From CAVROP01 sp050012175 (GTDB lineage: Bacteria > Acidobacteriota > Terriglobia > UBA7540): 64,000 nt of DNA. The stretch lies in the NCBI GenBank assembly GCA_050012175.1, contig JBEKHR010000018.1, positions 33,888 through 97,887 on the forward strand, read 5' to 3'. Below the pieces are notes generated by a model. The model did no database searches, was not told where the DNA came from, and was given only the letters and a program-made list of their open reading frames with translations. The position numbers and the translations under genes were made by a program. Shown in pieces: positions 35,675 to 43,486 of this stretch (its first letter is position 1; each line of letters opens with the position of its first letter).

Positions 35675-37438
35675 ATGGCGTACGACGCGACAAAAATGCA
35701 AGACTGGCAGATTTCAGAAGCAGCCGAACAGGGGATGCCCAGTCCCCGCGAATGGGAAGAAAGATTGGGGCTGCAACAAGATGAAGTGATCCCCATGGGA
35801 CGGCTCGCGAAACTGGATTTCCTCAAGATTATTGAAAGACTAAAGGATCGTCCTGACGGGAAGTATATTGAAGTCACAGCTATTACCCCCACCCCCTTAG
35901 GTGAGGGAAAAAGCACAACTTCCCTCGGTTTGATGGAGGGTTTGGGCAAGCGCGGGAAAAATGTTGGCGGGTGCCTGCGGCAGCCATCAGGCGGTCCGAC
36001 TATGAACATAAAGGGCACGGCCGCCGGCGGGGGGAACGCCCTGCTGATCCCCATGACCGAGTTCTCCCTAGGTCTGACGGGCGACATCAACGACATCGAG
36101 CGCGCCCACAATCTGGCCATGGTGGCGCTTACCGCTCGCATGCAGCACGAGCGAAACTATAGCGACGAGCAACTACAGCAGCTCAGCAAAATGCGCCGCC
36201 TGGATATCGACCCCACGCGCGTGGAAATGGGCTGGGTCATGGATTTCTGCGCGCAGGCGCTGCGCAGCATTATCATCGGGATTGGCGGCAAGCAGGACGG
36301 CTTCATGATGCAGTCCAAGTTCGGCATCGCCGTCAGTTCCGAGCTGATGGCCATTCTGTCCATTGTCACCGATCTGGCCGACCTGAGAAAACGCCTCGGG
36401 GAGATTACCGTTGCCTATGATAAGAAGGGGAATCCGATCACCACAACCGACTTGGACGTTGCGGGAGCTATGACGGCCTGGATGCGGAACACCATTAACC
36501 CCACACTTTGCTCGACGGCGGAATACCAGCCTTGCATGGTGCACGCCGGCCCCTTCGCCAATATCGCCGTGGGACAGTCCTCCATCATCGCCGACCGGCT
36601 CGGCCTGAAGATGTTCGATTATCACGTCACGGAGAGCGGCTTTGCGGCGGACATTGGTTTCGAAAAGTTCTGGAACGTCAAGTGTCGTTACAGCGGCCTG
36701 AAGCCGAACGTCTCCATCCTGACCGCCACCGTCCGCGCTCTCAAGATGCACGGGGGCGGTCCCAGGGTGGCGCCGGGTATACCTCTTGCCGAGGAATACA
36801 CCAAGGAGAATCTGAAGCTCCTCGAAAAAGGGCTTCCCAACCTGCTGCACCACCTCAAAATCATTCGTCGCTCGGGGATCAATCCGGTGGTCTGCATCAA
36901 CAAATTCCATACCGACACCCCGGAGGAAATCGCCCTGGTGCGCAAGGCTGTGGAAGCTACAGGGGCCCGATGCGCATCCTCCGAACACTGGGCCAAGGGC
37001 GGCGAAGGAGCCCTGGAGCTGGCGGATACTGTGATGGACGCCTGCAAGGACGAAGCCCGCTTTCAACACCTGTACCCATTCGAGATGAAGCTGCGAGACC
37101 GCGTGGAACTTATCGCCAAAGTCGTTTACGGCGCGGATGGAGTGTCGTGGGCGCCGGAGGCGGAAGCCAAGTCCAAGCAGCTCGAGTCCGATCCCAAATT
37201 CGCCGATTACGCCACCATGATGGTGAAGACGCACCTGAGCTTAAGCCACGACCCAACGCTCAAGGGCGTTCCGCAAGGTTGGATTCTGCCCATTCGGGAC
37301 GTCCTGGTGTACTCGGGCGCGAAGTTCCTCTGCCCGTGTGCGGGCATCATCAGCTTGATGCCCGGGACGTCTTCCAACCCCGGTTTCCGCCGGGTGGATG
37401 TGGATGTGAAGACCGGAAAAGTATCGGGACTGTTTTAA
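35675..37438 (+). CDS. fhs: formate-tetrahydrofolate ligase
   Basis: Joins formate to tetrahydrofolate using ATP, giving 10-formyl-THF, the first step of the methyl branch of the Wood-Ljungdahl pathway or of formate assimilation. 587 residues with ITPTPLGEGKSTTSLGLMEG (P-loop, 73-81), RQPSGGPTMNIKGTAAGGG, FSLGLTGDINDI and the adenine-binding PLPCGGI-like CPCAGIISLMPG. It is about 30 residues longer than typical clostridial FTHFS, mostly at the N-terminus. SD GGAGG lies 9-13 nt before the ATG. First intact gene of the C1 cluster; the next gene starts 14 nt later. Confidence 0.97.
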   Translation: MAYDATKMQDWQISEAAEQGMPSPREWEERLGLQQDEVIPMGRLAKLDFLKIIERLKDRPDGKYIEVTAITPTPLGEGKSTTSLGLMEGLGKRGKNVGGCLRQPSGGPTMNIKGTAAGGGNALLIPMTEFSLGLTGDINDIERAHNLAMVALTARMQHERNYSDEQLQQLSKMRRLDIDPTRVEMGWVMDFCAQALRSIIIGIGGKQDGFMMQSKFGIAVSSELMAILSIVTDLADLRKRLGEITVAYDKKGNPITTTDLDVAGAMTAWMRNTINPTLCSTAEYQPCMVHAGPFANIAVGQSSIIADRLGLKMFDYHVTESGFAADIGFEKFWNVKCRYSGLKPNVSILTATVRALKMHGGGPRVAPGIPLAEEYTKENLKLLEKGLPNLLHHLKIIRRSGINPVVCINKFHTDTPEEIALVRKAVEATGARCASSEHWAKGGEGALELADTVMDACKDEARFQHLYPFEMKLRDRVELIAKVVYGADGVSWAPEAEAKSKQLESDPKFADYATMMVKTHLSLSHDPTLKGVPQGWILPIRDVLVYSGAKFLCPCAGIISLMPGTSSNPGFRRVDVDVKTGKVSGLF

Positions 37439-37452
37439 AACAGGAGCAGACG

Positions 37453-37908
37453 ATGTACATTGATAAGGCTTATCTTTTCGAGGGAATGCACGATGAAACT
37501 CGAAAGAAGATCCTGGAAAGCGCTATCGAGGAATCGCACGCGCAGGGGGATTTTCTTTTCCACCAAGACGACCCCGCACGCAATTTCTATATTCTCTCTG
37601 AAGGGCGGGTGCGGGTTAGCGTGGGACCCCAAGGGCTCTTGGCCCACGTGGCCAGCGACCCGGGCGATGTGATCGGTTGGTCGAGTCTGGTGGGGAACAA
37701 CACTTACACGGCTTCCGCCGAATGCCTGGGTCCAGTCAAGGTCTCGAAGATCGAAAAGTACCAGTTGGATCAGATCCTGCACGAGGACCCGGTAAGCGGA
37801 ATGACTTTCTTCAAGCACCTTGCCGCGCTGATCGGCCTTCGCCTGGTCGATAGTTACAAGGCAACTTTAACGGCACACGGAGAACGAGAACCGCGCTCTT
37901 ACGGGTAG
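37453..37908 (+). CDS. orphan cyclic-nucleotide-binding (CRP-like) domain protein
   Basis: 151 residues: a single cNMP-binding beta barrel with RNFYILSEGRVRVSV, GDVIGWSSLVGNNTYTASAE and the following helix. The C-terminal winged helix of CRP/FNR regulators is absent, so it is unlikely to bind DNA. In Wood-Ljungdahl clusters of several phyla such small proteins sit between the C1 genes; a role as ligand sensor or binding subunit for MetF is possible, but unproven. Located between fhs (14 nt) and metF (14 nt), so it is cotranscribed. A longer overlapping open frame from 36508 is a shadow of fhs. Confidence 0.82.
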   Translation: MYIDKAYLFEGMHDETRKKILESAIEESHAQGDFLFHQDDPARNFYILSEGRVRVSVGPQGLLAHVASDPGDVIGWSSLVGNNTYTASAECLGPVKVSKIEKYQLDQILHEDPVSGMTFFKHLAALIGLRLVDSYKATLTAHGEREPRSYG

Positions 37909-37922
37909 GGAAGGAGTGGCAA

Positions 37923-39515
37923 ATGACTCAGGATGGAGAGGCTCGGACCCAGAACCATTTGAGACTAGCACTCGAAAAAAAAGAGTTCTTCTGCACCGCG
38001 GAGCTGGTCCTGGGCCGTGATCACAACATGGCCGAGGCGGAGACCTTCGTCAAAGAAGCGGCGGCGCAGCCGGACGGGATTAAGGTCATCAGTGTGACCG
38101 ACCTGCCGAGTGGCAACCCGGCGCTGCCCCCTGAAGCCTTTGTCTCGTTCATCAAGGAACGGGGCCTGACACCGATTGCTCATCTCACCGCCAAGGATGG
38201 AAACCGTTCCTTCCTGGAAGGCCGCCTTCACGGTCTGGCGCGCGAGGGCGTCGAGAACGTTCTGGCTTTGACGGGCGATGCTCAAAAGGAGGGCTTCGGC
38301 GGAAGATCCAAGCCTGTTTACGACCTGGACTCCGTGCTCCTCCTCTGGCTGATTCAGGCCATGCGGGCGGGCATCGAGTACCGGCTGGGGCCGCGGACGG
38401 TTCACAGCACGCCTTTCGATTTCTTTGCGGGCGCTGTTGTGAACCCCTACAAGGTTCACGAGTCCGACCAGATGATGCAGTTTTACAAGCTGCAACTGAA
38501 GATCGCGGTTGGAGCGCAGTTCATCATCACGCAGTTGGGGTACAACCTCCGAAAACTCTGCGAACTGAAGCACTACTTGACCCGCGAGGGCCTGGGACAC
38601 GTCCCCGTTCTCGCCAATGTCTATGTTCCCACGGCCAAGATTGCGCAGATGATGCAAGCCGGTGAAGTGGCGGGCTGCGTCATTCCGGACGAGCTCATCC
38701 GGCGGCTCGAAAAGGAGAAGAAACCCCAACGGTTGGAGCGCGCCGCGCTCATGGTGGCGGCGGCGAAGGATCTCGGCTTTGCGGGAGCGCACGTCGGCGG
38801 ATTTGGTCTCACGCATCGAGATTTCATGACCATCGCCGAACGTGTTGCCGCGCTCGGGAGCGACTGGCGTAGCAAGATGGACGAGCTGATCTTCCCCTAT
38901 GCAGACGAGTTTTACCTGCTGCCGCGGGGTGAAAATGGCTTACCTGATGGTGCAGGCAGTTACCAGCTCAGCCGTAAGAAACCGCACGCGACCTTTGTCC
39001 AATGGCTTTCCAAGCTGGTACACCGCCACCTAATCGCAACGGATTCTTTCGGCGCGCGCTTCTTCAGCTCCCGGCTGAAGGCGAATGGGGACGGGGCCGC
39101 GGGGAATTCCTGGCGTCATGGGTTGTGGTACTGGCTGCTGGAGCCTTCCACGCTCTACCGAAAAGCCACTCTGGGATGTAAGAGTTGCGGCGATTGTGTT
39201 CAGGACTACCTCGACTATGCAGGCTGCTCGATGCGACATTGTTACAAGGAGCTTCGTAACGGCCCCTGCGGAGGCTCGAGGGTTGACGGAACCTGCGAGG
39301 CTCGCCCCGAACAGCTTTGCATCTGGAACGTGATCTATCGCGGCGCGCTGGCGGTGGGAGATGATCCCCGGAAATTCGCGCGCACCCTGATCCCCCCGCG
39401 CGACTGGTCCTTGGACGACACGAACGCCTTGGCCAATCGCATGGCGGGGTTGGACAACGTCGACAAGCGGAAAGATCTGCAAATCGCGCCCATGGCCCAG
39501 CAAGGAGGAGCTTAG
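37923..39515 (+). CDS. metF: methylenetetrahydrofolate reductase, MetF-MetV fusion
   Basis: 530 residues. Residues about 20-310 are a MetF TIM barrel: FCTAELVLGRDHNMAEAETF, VLALTGDAQKEGF, AQFIITQLGYNLRKL and VYVPTAKIAQMMQAGEVAG. From about 340 on it has the MTHFR_C/MetV-type domain (PF12225) with the cysteine cluster CKSCGDCVQDYLDYAGCSM near 420 and LRNGPCGGSRVDGTCE. In acetogens MetF and MetV are separate proteins; here they are one chain. It should reduce methylene-THF to methyl-THF, with an electron donor docking at the cysteine-rich part. Next gene 5 nt away. Confidence 0.9.
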   Translation: MTQDGEARTQNHLRLALEKKEFFCTAELVLGRDHNMAEAETFVKEAAAQPDGIKVISVTDLPSGNPALPPEAFVSFIKERGLTPIAHLTAKDGNRSFLEGRLHGLAREGVENVLALTGDAQKEGFGGRSKPVYDLDSVLLLWLIQAMRAGIEYRLGPRTVHSTPFDFFAGAVVNPYKVHESDQMMQFYKLQLKIAVGAQFIITQLGYNLRKLCELKHYLTREGLGHVPVLANVYVPTAKIAQMMQAGEVAGCVIPDELIRRLEKEKKPQRLERAALMVAAAKDLGFAGAHVGGFGLTHRDFMTIAERVAALGSDWRSKMDELIFPYADEFYLLPRGENGLPDGAGSYQLSRKKPHATFVQWLSKLVHRHLIATDSFGARFFSSRLKANGDGAAGNSWRHGLWYWLLEPSTLYRKATLGCKSCGDCVQDYLDYAGCSMRHCYKELRNGPCGGSRVDGTCEARPEQLCIWNVIYRGALAVGDDPRKFARTLIPPRDWSLDDTNALANRMAGLDNVDKRKDLQIAPMAQQGGA

Positions 39516-39520
39516 ATCCC

Positions 39521-40315
39521 GTGCTCGTTATCGGCGAACTTATTAATTGCACCCGGAAGAAGGTTGGGGAAGCCGCCCAAAAGAGAGACGTAGAGTTCTT
39601 CAAGGAAATCGCGCGCAAGCAAGCCAATGCCGGCGCGGACATGCTGGATGTGAATGGCGGCCTGCCTGGTCAGGAGACGGAGGTCCTGCCATGGCTCGTG
39701 ACCATCGTGCAGGAAACCCTCGCCACCCCGCTCTGCCTGGACAGCGCAGACCCCGCAGCGCTGCGAGGCGCCCTCCCGCTTTGCCAACAGCGAGCGATGA
39801 TCAATTCCATCACCGATGAGCCGGCGCGCATTCGGGCGCTGCTTCCTCTCTTGAAGGAGTTCCGCCCCAAAGTGATCGCTCTCTGCCTGGGCGAGGCGGG
39901 GCCGCCCAACACGGCCGCAGAGCGCGTCTCGACCGCGAGCCACCTCGTCGATCGGCTCACGGCGGAAGGATTCGTCCTGGACGATATTTACGTTGATCCC
40001 TGCGTGCTTCCCATCAGCACCGGCCCGGAACATGGCAAAGCACTGGTGGAAGCCACAGGGCAGATCAAGGCCCGGTATCCTGGCGTTCATGTCAGCGCGG
40101 GCATCAGCAACGTTTCGTTTGGACTTCCCGTGCGCAAGCTGCTCAACGAGGTCCTTCTTCTCCTGCTGATGGCGCAAGGCCTGGACGCCGCGATCGTCGA
40201 TCCGTGCGACCCGCAATTGATGATGAATATCTGGGCGGCCGAAGCCTTGCTGGCGCGCGACGAGTATTGTGCAAACTACATCCGGGCCTTTCGTGAAGGA
40301 AAGTTGGGGCAGTAG
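39521..40315 (+). CDS. acsE: methyltetrahydrofolate:corrinoid methyltransferase (AcsE-like)
   Basis: 264 residues of pterin-binding TIM barrel: LVIGELINCTRKKVGEA, the family's start with an NxT methyl-THF contact; ANAGADMLDVNGG; PLCLDSADPAAL; INSITDEPAR; and the C-terminal HVSAGISNVSFGLPVRKLLNEVLLLLLM. AcsE-type proteins move the methyl of methyl-THF to a corrinoid protein, leading to CODH/ACS or other corrinoid acceptors. Start GTG at 39521 with GGAGG 12 nt before. No corrinoid protein or CODH/ACS is in the window. Heptanucleotide repeats begin at its stop codon. Confidence 0.87.
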   Translation: MLVIGELINCTRKKVGEAAQKRDVEFFKEIARKQANAGADMLDVNGGLPGQETEVLPWLVTIVQETLATPLCLDSADPAALRGALPLCQQRAMINSITDEPARIRALLPLLKEFRPKVIALCLGEAGPPNTAAERVSTASHLVDRLTAEGFVLDDIYVDPCVLPISTGPEHGKALVEATGQIKARYPGVHVSAGISNVSFGLPVRKLLNEVLLLLLMAQGLDAAIVDPCDPQLMMNIWAAEALLARDEYCANYIRAFREGKLGQ

Positions 40316-40420
40316 GCGGAAAGCAGAAGGCAGAAAGCAGAAAGTAGAAGGCAGAAGGCAGAAAGCAGTAGGCAGTAAGCAGAAGGCGGTAGCCAGAAAG
40401 CAGTAGGCAGCGGGCGGTGA
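40311..40420. repeat. heptanucleotide tandem repeats starting at the acsE stop
   Basis: About fifteen 7-nt units, mostly variants of CAGAAGG, CAGAAAG and CAGTAGG in series, running from the TAG of acsE to 40420. Part of the window-wide heptad family. Confidence 0.85.
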
Positions 40421-40446
40421 AAGCGGCGGAACAGTCGCGGTAGGAA

Positions 40447-40520
40447 GGCTTAGCCCCGTTAGGGGCGGAAGAATTTAGCCCAGGGCGCGAGCCCTGGGTT
40501 GGGCTGTAACGCCACTACGG
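40447..40520. repeat. REP-like double hairpin
   Basis: Two hairpins in a row: AGCCCCGTTAGGGGC and AGCCCAGGGCGCGAGCCCTGGG, joined by a short spacer. REP-like elements of this look are often dispersed in Acidobacteriota and Planctomycetota genomes (general knowledge). Confidence 0.6.
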
Positions 40521-40558
40521 GGGCGATGGGTTTATTGCTGCGCCGCTGGGTCTGCCGA

Positions 40559-40708
40559 CCAGAAGCCAGAAGCGAGAAGACAAAAGGTAGGGCGCGAGGA
40601 GCAGGCAGTGAGCAGCGAAGGCGGTGGGACTAGGCAGGAAGTCCCGAAGCTGACCCGCCGCGGCGGGAGAGCTGACGGCTGAGAGCTGACGGCTGAGTGC
40701 TGAGAGCT
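40559..40708. repeat. second repeat patch upstream of folD
   Basis: Starts with CAGAAGC and GAGAAGA units and ends with GACGGCTGAGA units (40670-40708), immediately before folD. Together with the 40311-40420 patch it fills most of the 413-bp gap between acsE and folD. Confidence 0.55.
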
Positions 40709-40728
40709 TCCTATCAAGGAGAACCACC

Positions 40729-41673
40729 GTGGCAGCAACTATTTTGGATGGTAATAAGATCCGCGACCAAATCAAGGCGGAGCTCGCCGTCGAGATTCAC
40801 GACTTGAAGAGCGCTGGCATCACGCCGGGACTGGCAGCGGTTCTGGTGGGTGAGAATCCTGCCTCGCAAATCTACGTGCGCACCAAGGTGAAGACCTGTG
40901 AATCCTTAGGGGTCTACAGCGAGAAAATTGACTTGCCCGCGGACACCTCCCAGGAGCGGCTGCTGGCGCTCGTTGAATCGCTCAATCGCCGCGATGAAAT
41001 TGATGGCATTCTGATTCAGCTACCTCTGCCGCCGCAAATTGATTCCAAGCGCGTGCTCGAGGCTGTGGACCCGGCCAAGGACGTGGACGGGTTCCACCCT
41101 ATCAACGTCGGACACCTGGTGAGTGGGACGCCGGGCCTGGTTCCCTGTACCCCGGCGGGAATCATTGAAATCCTGGTCCGCAGCCAGATTCCCATCAAAG
41201 GCGCGCGCGCCGTGGTGGTAGGACGGAGTGACATCGTGGGAAAGCCTGTGGCCATGCTGCTGCTTCATCAACATGCCACGCTAACCATTTGCCATTCGAG
41301 GACGCGCGACCTGCCGGCGGTGGCTCGCGAGGGCGATATCCTGGTGGCGGCCATGGGCAAGCCGGCCTATGTGACGGGCGAATTCATCAAGCCCGGCGCC
41401 GTGGTGATCGACGTCGGCATCAACCGCCTGACCACCCCCGAGGAAATTCGTCGAATCTTCCATGATCCCTCACGTGCGCTCAAAGACCTTGAGGCTAAAG
41501 GTTCCGTCCTGGTGGGGGACGTGCAGCCTGAAGACGTGAAGGAAAAGGCGGCTGCTTATACGCCGGTGCCGGGGGGCGTGGGGCCATTGACCATCGCCAT
41601 GTTGATGTCGAACACGGTCCGCGCCGCACGGCTGCGGCGCGGCGCGCGCGCGCATGTCAAGATGGCAAAGTAG
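40729..41673 (+). CDS. folD: bifunctional methylene-THF dehydrogenase/methenyl-THF cyclohydrolase
   Basis: Converts 10-formyl-THF to methylene-THF in two steps, linking Fhs to MetF. 314 residues with SQIYVRTKVKTCESLG (catalytic Y49 and K55), GILIQLPLPPQI, PCTPAGIIEILV and the NAD(P)-binding VVVGRSDIVGKPVAMLL. Start GTG at 40729 with AAGGAG about 8 nt before it. It is 413 bp downstream of acsE, but on the same strand and pathway; whether it shares their transcript is unclear given the repeats between. Confidence 0.96.
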   Translation: MAATILDGNKIRDQIKAELAVEIHDLKSAGITPGLAAVLVGENPASQIYVRTKVKTCESLGVYSEKIDLPADTSQERLLALVESLNRRDEIDGILIQLPLPPQIDSKRVLEAVDPAKDVDGFHPINVGHLVSGTPGLVPCTPAGIIEILVRSQIPIKGARAVVVGRSDIVGKPVAMLLLHQHATLTICHSRTRDLPAVAREGDILVAAMGKPAYVTGEFIKPGAVVIDVGINRLTTPEEIRRIFHDPSRALKDLEAKGSVLVGDVQPEDVKEKAAAYTPVPGGVGPLTIAMLMSNTVRAARLRRGARAHVKMAK

Positions 41674-41756
41674 TCGCCCGCGCAGTAGCAGAACTCGCCC
41701 CATGCCGATCTGACGCCCGCGCAGAGTCCGAGCCTTGCAATATCCCGGAGCCTCGC

Positions 41757-41768
41757 TGTCATTCTGAG
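41757..41768. repeat. half copy of a GTCATTC end
   Basis: TGTCATTCTGAG without a matching inverted partner nearby. Likely a degenerate half of the palindrome family at 6241, 21736 and 52981. Confidence 0.4.
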
Positions 41769-41835
41769 GCATGGCGCACGTGCCCGGAAGCAATATCTAT
41801 CCGGCCCACGCCCGTCGGGGTTACAATTAGAGGGC

Positions 41836-42114
41836 ATGTGCAAAGGTCGTTTACGAATTCCCTCCGCATCGGTCGGTTTTGTTCACGAGTACGCCTTTAC
41901 CGAACAAGGTCGATTAATGCACCGCTTTGTGGATGAGGAAGGAAATCCGACGCTGGATCACATGGGCGAATTCACTGCGGCACCAGACCATCAGGCAGAG
42001 CATTTAGTTCATTATTTCCGAGCCAGGTTGAAAGGACTCTGTGCTGAGTCTGAAGTGGACTTCGAGAAGTTTACTTCTCCATTTCTCCAGCCCAACCCTC
42101 GCCGCAAACGCTGA
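41836..42114 (+). CDS. small hypothetical protein
   Basis: 92 residues, no recognised family. Charged and acidic in the middle (LMHRFVDEEGNPTLDHMGEF), with a basic end (PNPRRKR). The ATG at 41836 follows GAGGG by 2 nt. Composition is protein-like and gene-like but nothing fixes the function; it could be a fragment. Confidence 0.35.
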   Translation: MCKGRLRIPSASVGFVHEYAFTEQGRLMHRFVDEEGNPTLDHMGEFTAAPDHQAEHLVHYFRARLKGLCAESEVDFEKFTSPFLQPNPRRKR

Positions 42115-42154
42115 AAGAAAGCGTCCCTGGACGCTGGACCGTTCCGGCTGGTCC

Positions 42155-42813
42155 TTAGGGCAGCGGCTCAACGCCGTTTTTCGTGACGTACTGCCGTATC
42201 TCGATGGATGCCTCGACCCCGAACCGGACGCCGGAATTGAACAGGATTGGCTTCAGTTCGGCCAGCTCACCTTCGTCGAAGCCGCCGAGCACCGAGAATG
42301 CGGGGGGGGGACAAGCTTCGACGCCACCTTGTTCATGTGCTCGTACTCTTCGCGGAAGTTCACGTCGGAAGCCATTTTTTTCATTCTCAGGTAGCCAGTT
42401 CGCGTGATGCCTTGCTTCGCCTTTACTGTTTCGAAATTCCTGATTGTCTCGTCGATCCCCGGCGTCAGCATACCTGGGTCATGGAACCTAACCCAGTTGC
42501 GGAACGACTTGAATATTTCAATGGCGTCAATCCACCTATCGTCGACGAGGTCCCTAGCGTTCGAGCCCTTAATGAATGCGTATTTTGTGTAGATGTTGAG
42601 CTCCAGCATGTTGCGACAGGCCGAAGCGAGCAGCGGAGTCGACTTTTTGTATCCGATCACCAAGTTTCGGTATTCGCGGACCAGCGCGTTTATGAGGCAT
42701 AGCAGCATATTGTGGAACCAAACGGTCCGCGTCGGCTCCTTGTCCAGCCAAACTCCGAACGATTGGATTTCCCCAAATGTCTTGTCCGCCAGCTTCAGGT
42801 CGAACGCTTGCAT
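42155..42813 (-). CDS. hypothetical protein with a frameshift in a nine-C run
   Basis: The first 165 residues read well (MQAFDLKLADKTFGEIQSFG... LLASACRNMLELNIYTKYAF) and then hit a tract of nine C at 42302-42310 (minus strand). In the native frame the protein ends 20 codons later in low-quality sequence; shifting frame by one base gives AFSVLGGFDEGELAELKPIL and then FNSGVRFGVEASIEIRQYVT to TAA at 42155, clearly the real C-terminus. So ten (or seven) C's would restore the gene. Two starts are plausible: 42840 and 42813 (GGGAGG before the latter). Family not recognised. Confidence 0.65.
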
Positions 42814-42972
42814 CCGCCCTCCCTCGGTCTGCTCCGCCATCTCGCAAGTATAACCGCTTTTCGTCGGGTAGCCCACAATTTGCCTTTTGCAGACTCCGGG
42901 GTTCTTTCTTTGGGCGGAAGCGGCGCAATCAAAGAACAACTCCGCGCTGCCCGTTCTCAACGCGGGCCACCG

Positions 42973-43455
42973 TTACTCCGGCGCAGCCCGCTTTCTCAAT
43001 CGTTCTACAAGGAGCTTGGCGGTCTTTGCCGGGGTCCAGTACATTAGTCGTGTCTCAGTCCAAAGGGGTTCGCCGGTTTTTGCGTCGAACAAGCGAAGAA
43101 AGAACGTCCTGGCCTTGACGGGAATCGAGACCCCCGACCCTTGCGCATATGTCCCTCGTTGATTCGAGGAAACGCTTGCTGTGTTCATCGAATACACGTA
43201 ATCCGCATTCTCCGTCAATACCAGCAGCAGGTCGGCCTTGCTTCGGTCTTGAACAACTTCGTACTTTCCCCACTTTTTCAGCGTATTATAGGCAGCGTCC
43301 AAAGCCTTGGTGTCGCCCGAGTCGTTCACGAGATAGATGGTACGCGCTTCCAAAACCTTGCTGGGCAGCGGAGCCTTCCCTTCTTCCTTAGATAACAAAG
43401 CCATGGCTCCGACAAGCAACGTAAGGCCCAGCATGAAGACGATTCTGTTCCTCAT
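42973..43455 (-). CDS. exported hypothetical protein
   Basis: 160 residues with an N-terminal signal/anchor (MRNRIVFMLGLTLLVGAMAL) and a mature domain containing ARTIYLVNDSGDTKALDAAY, YEVVQDRSKADLLLVLTENA and FFLRLFDAKTGEPLWTETRL. The pattern of strand-helix-strand with a C-terminal basic helix resembles lipoprotein-like DUF4136-type or nucleoid-independent periplasmic proteins, but I cannot name the family. Located between two minus-strand hypotheticals, possibly cotranscribed with 43487-44659. Confidence 0.7.
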   Translation of the reverse strand: MRNRIVFMLGLTLLVGAMALLSKEEGKAPLPSKVLEARTIYLVNDSGDTKALDAAYNTLKKWGKYEVVQDRSKADLLLVLTENADYVYSMNTASVSSNQRGTYAQGSGVSIPVKARTFFLRLFDAKTGEPLWTETRLMYWTPAKTAKLLVERLRKRAAPE

Positions 43456-43486
43456 TTAAGGTGCCTCCAATCCGCGCTCTGCGAGT

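Noticed and set aside
36508..37908. A 466-residue open frame across the end of fhs and into the cNMP-binding gene
   Set aside because: It is the shadow of fhs in another frame; only the part from ATG 37453 has domain-like content.
35268..41673. A complete Wood-Ljungdahl cluster
   Set aside because: No CODH/ACS, corrinoid protein or formate dehydrogenase gene is in view and cooC is broken, so only the methyl branch can be claimed.
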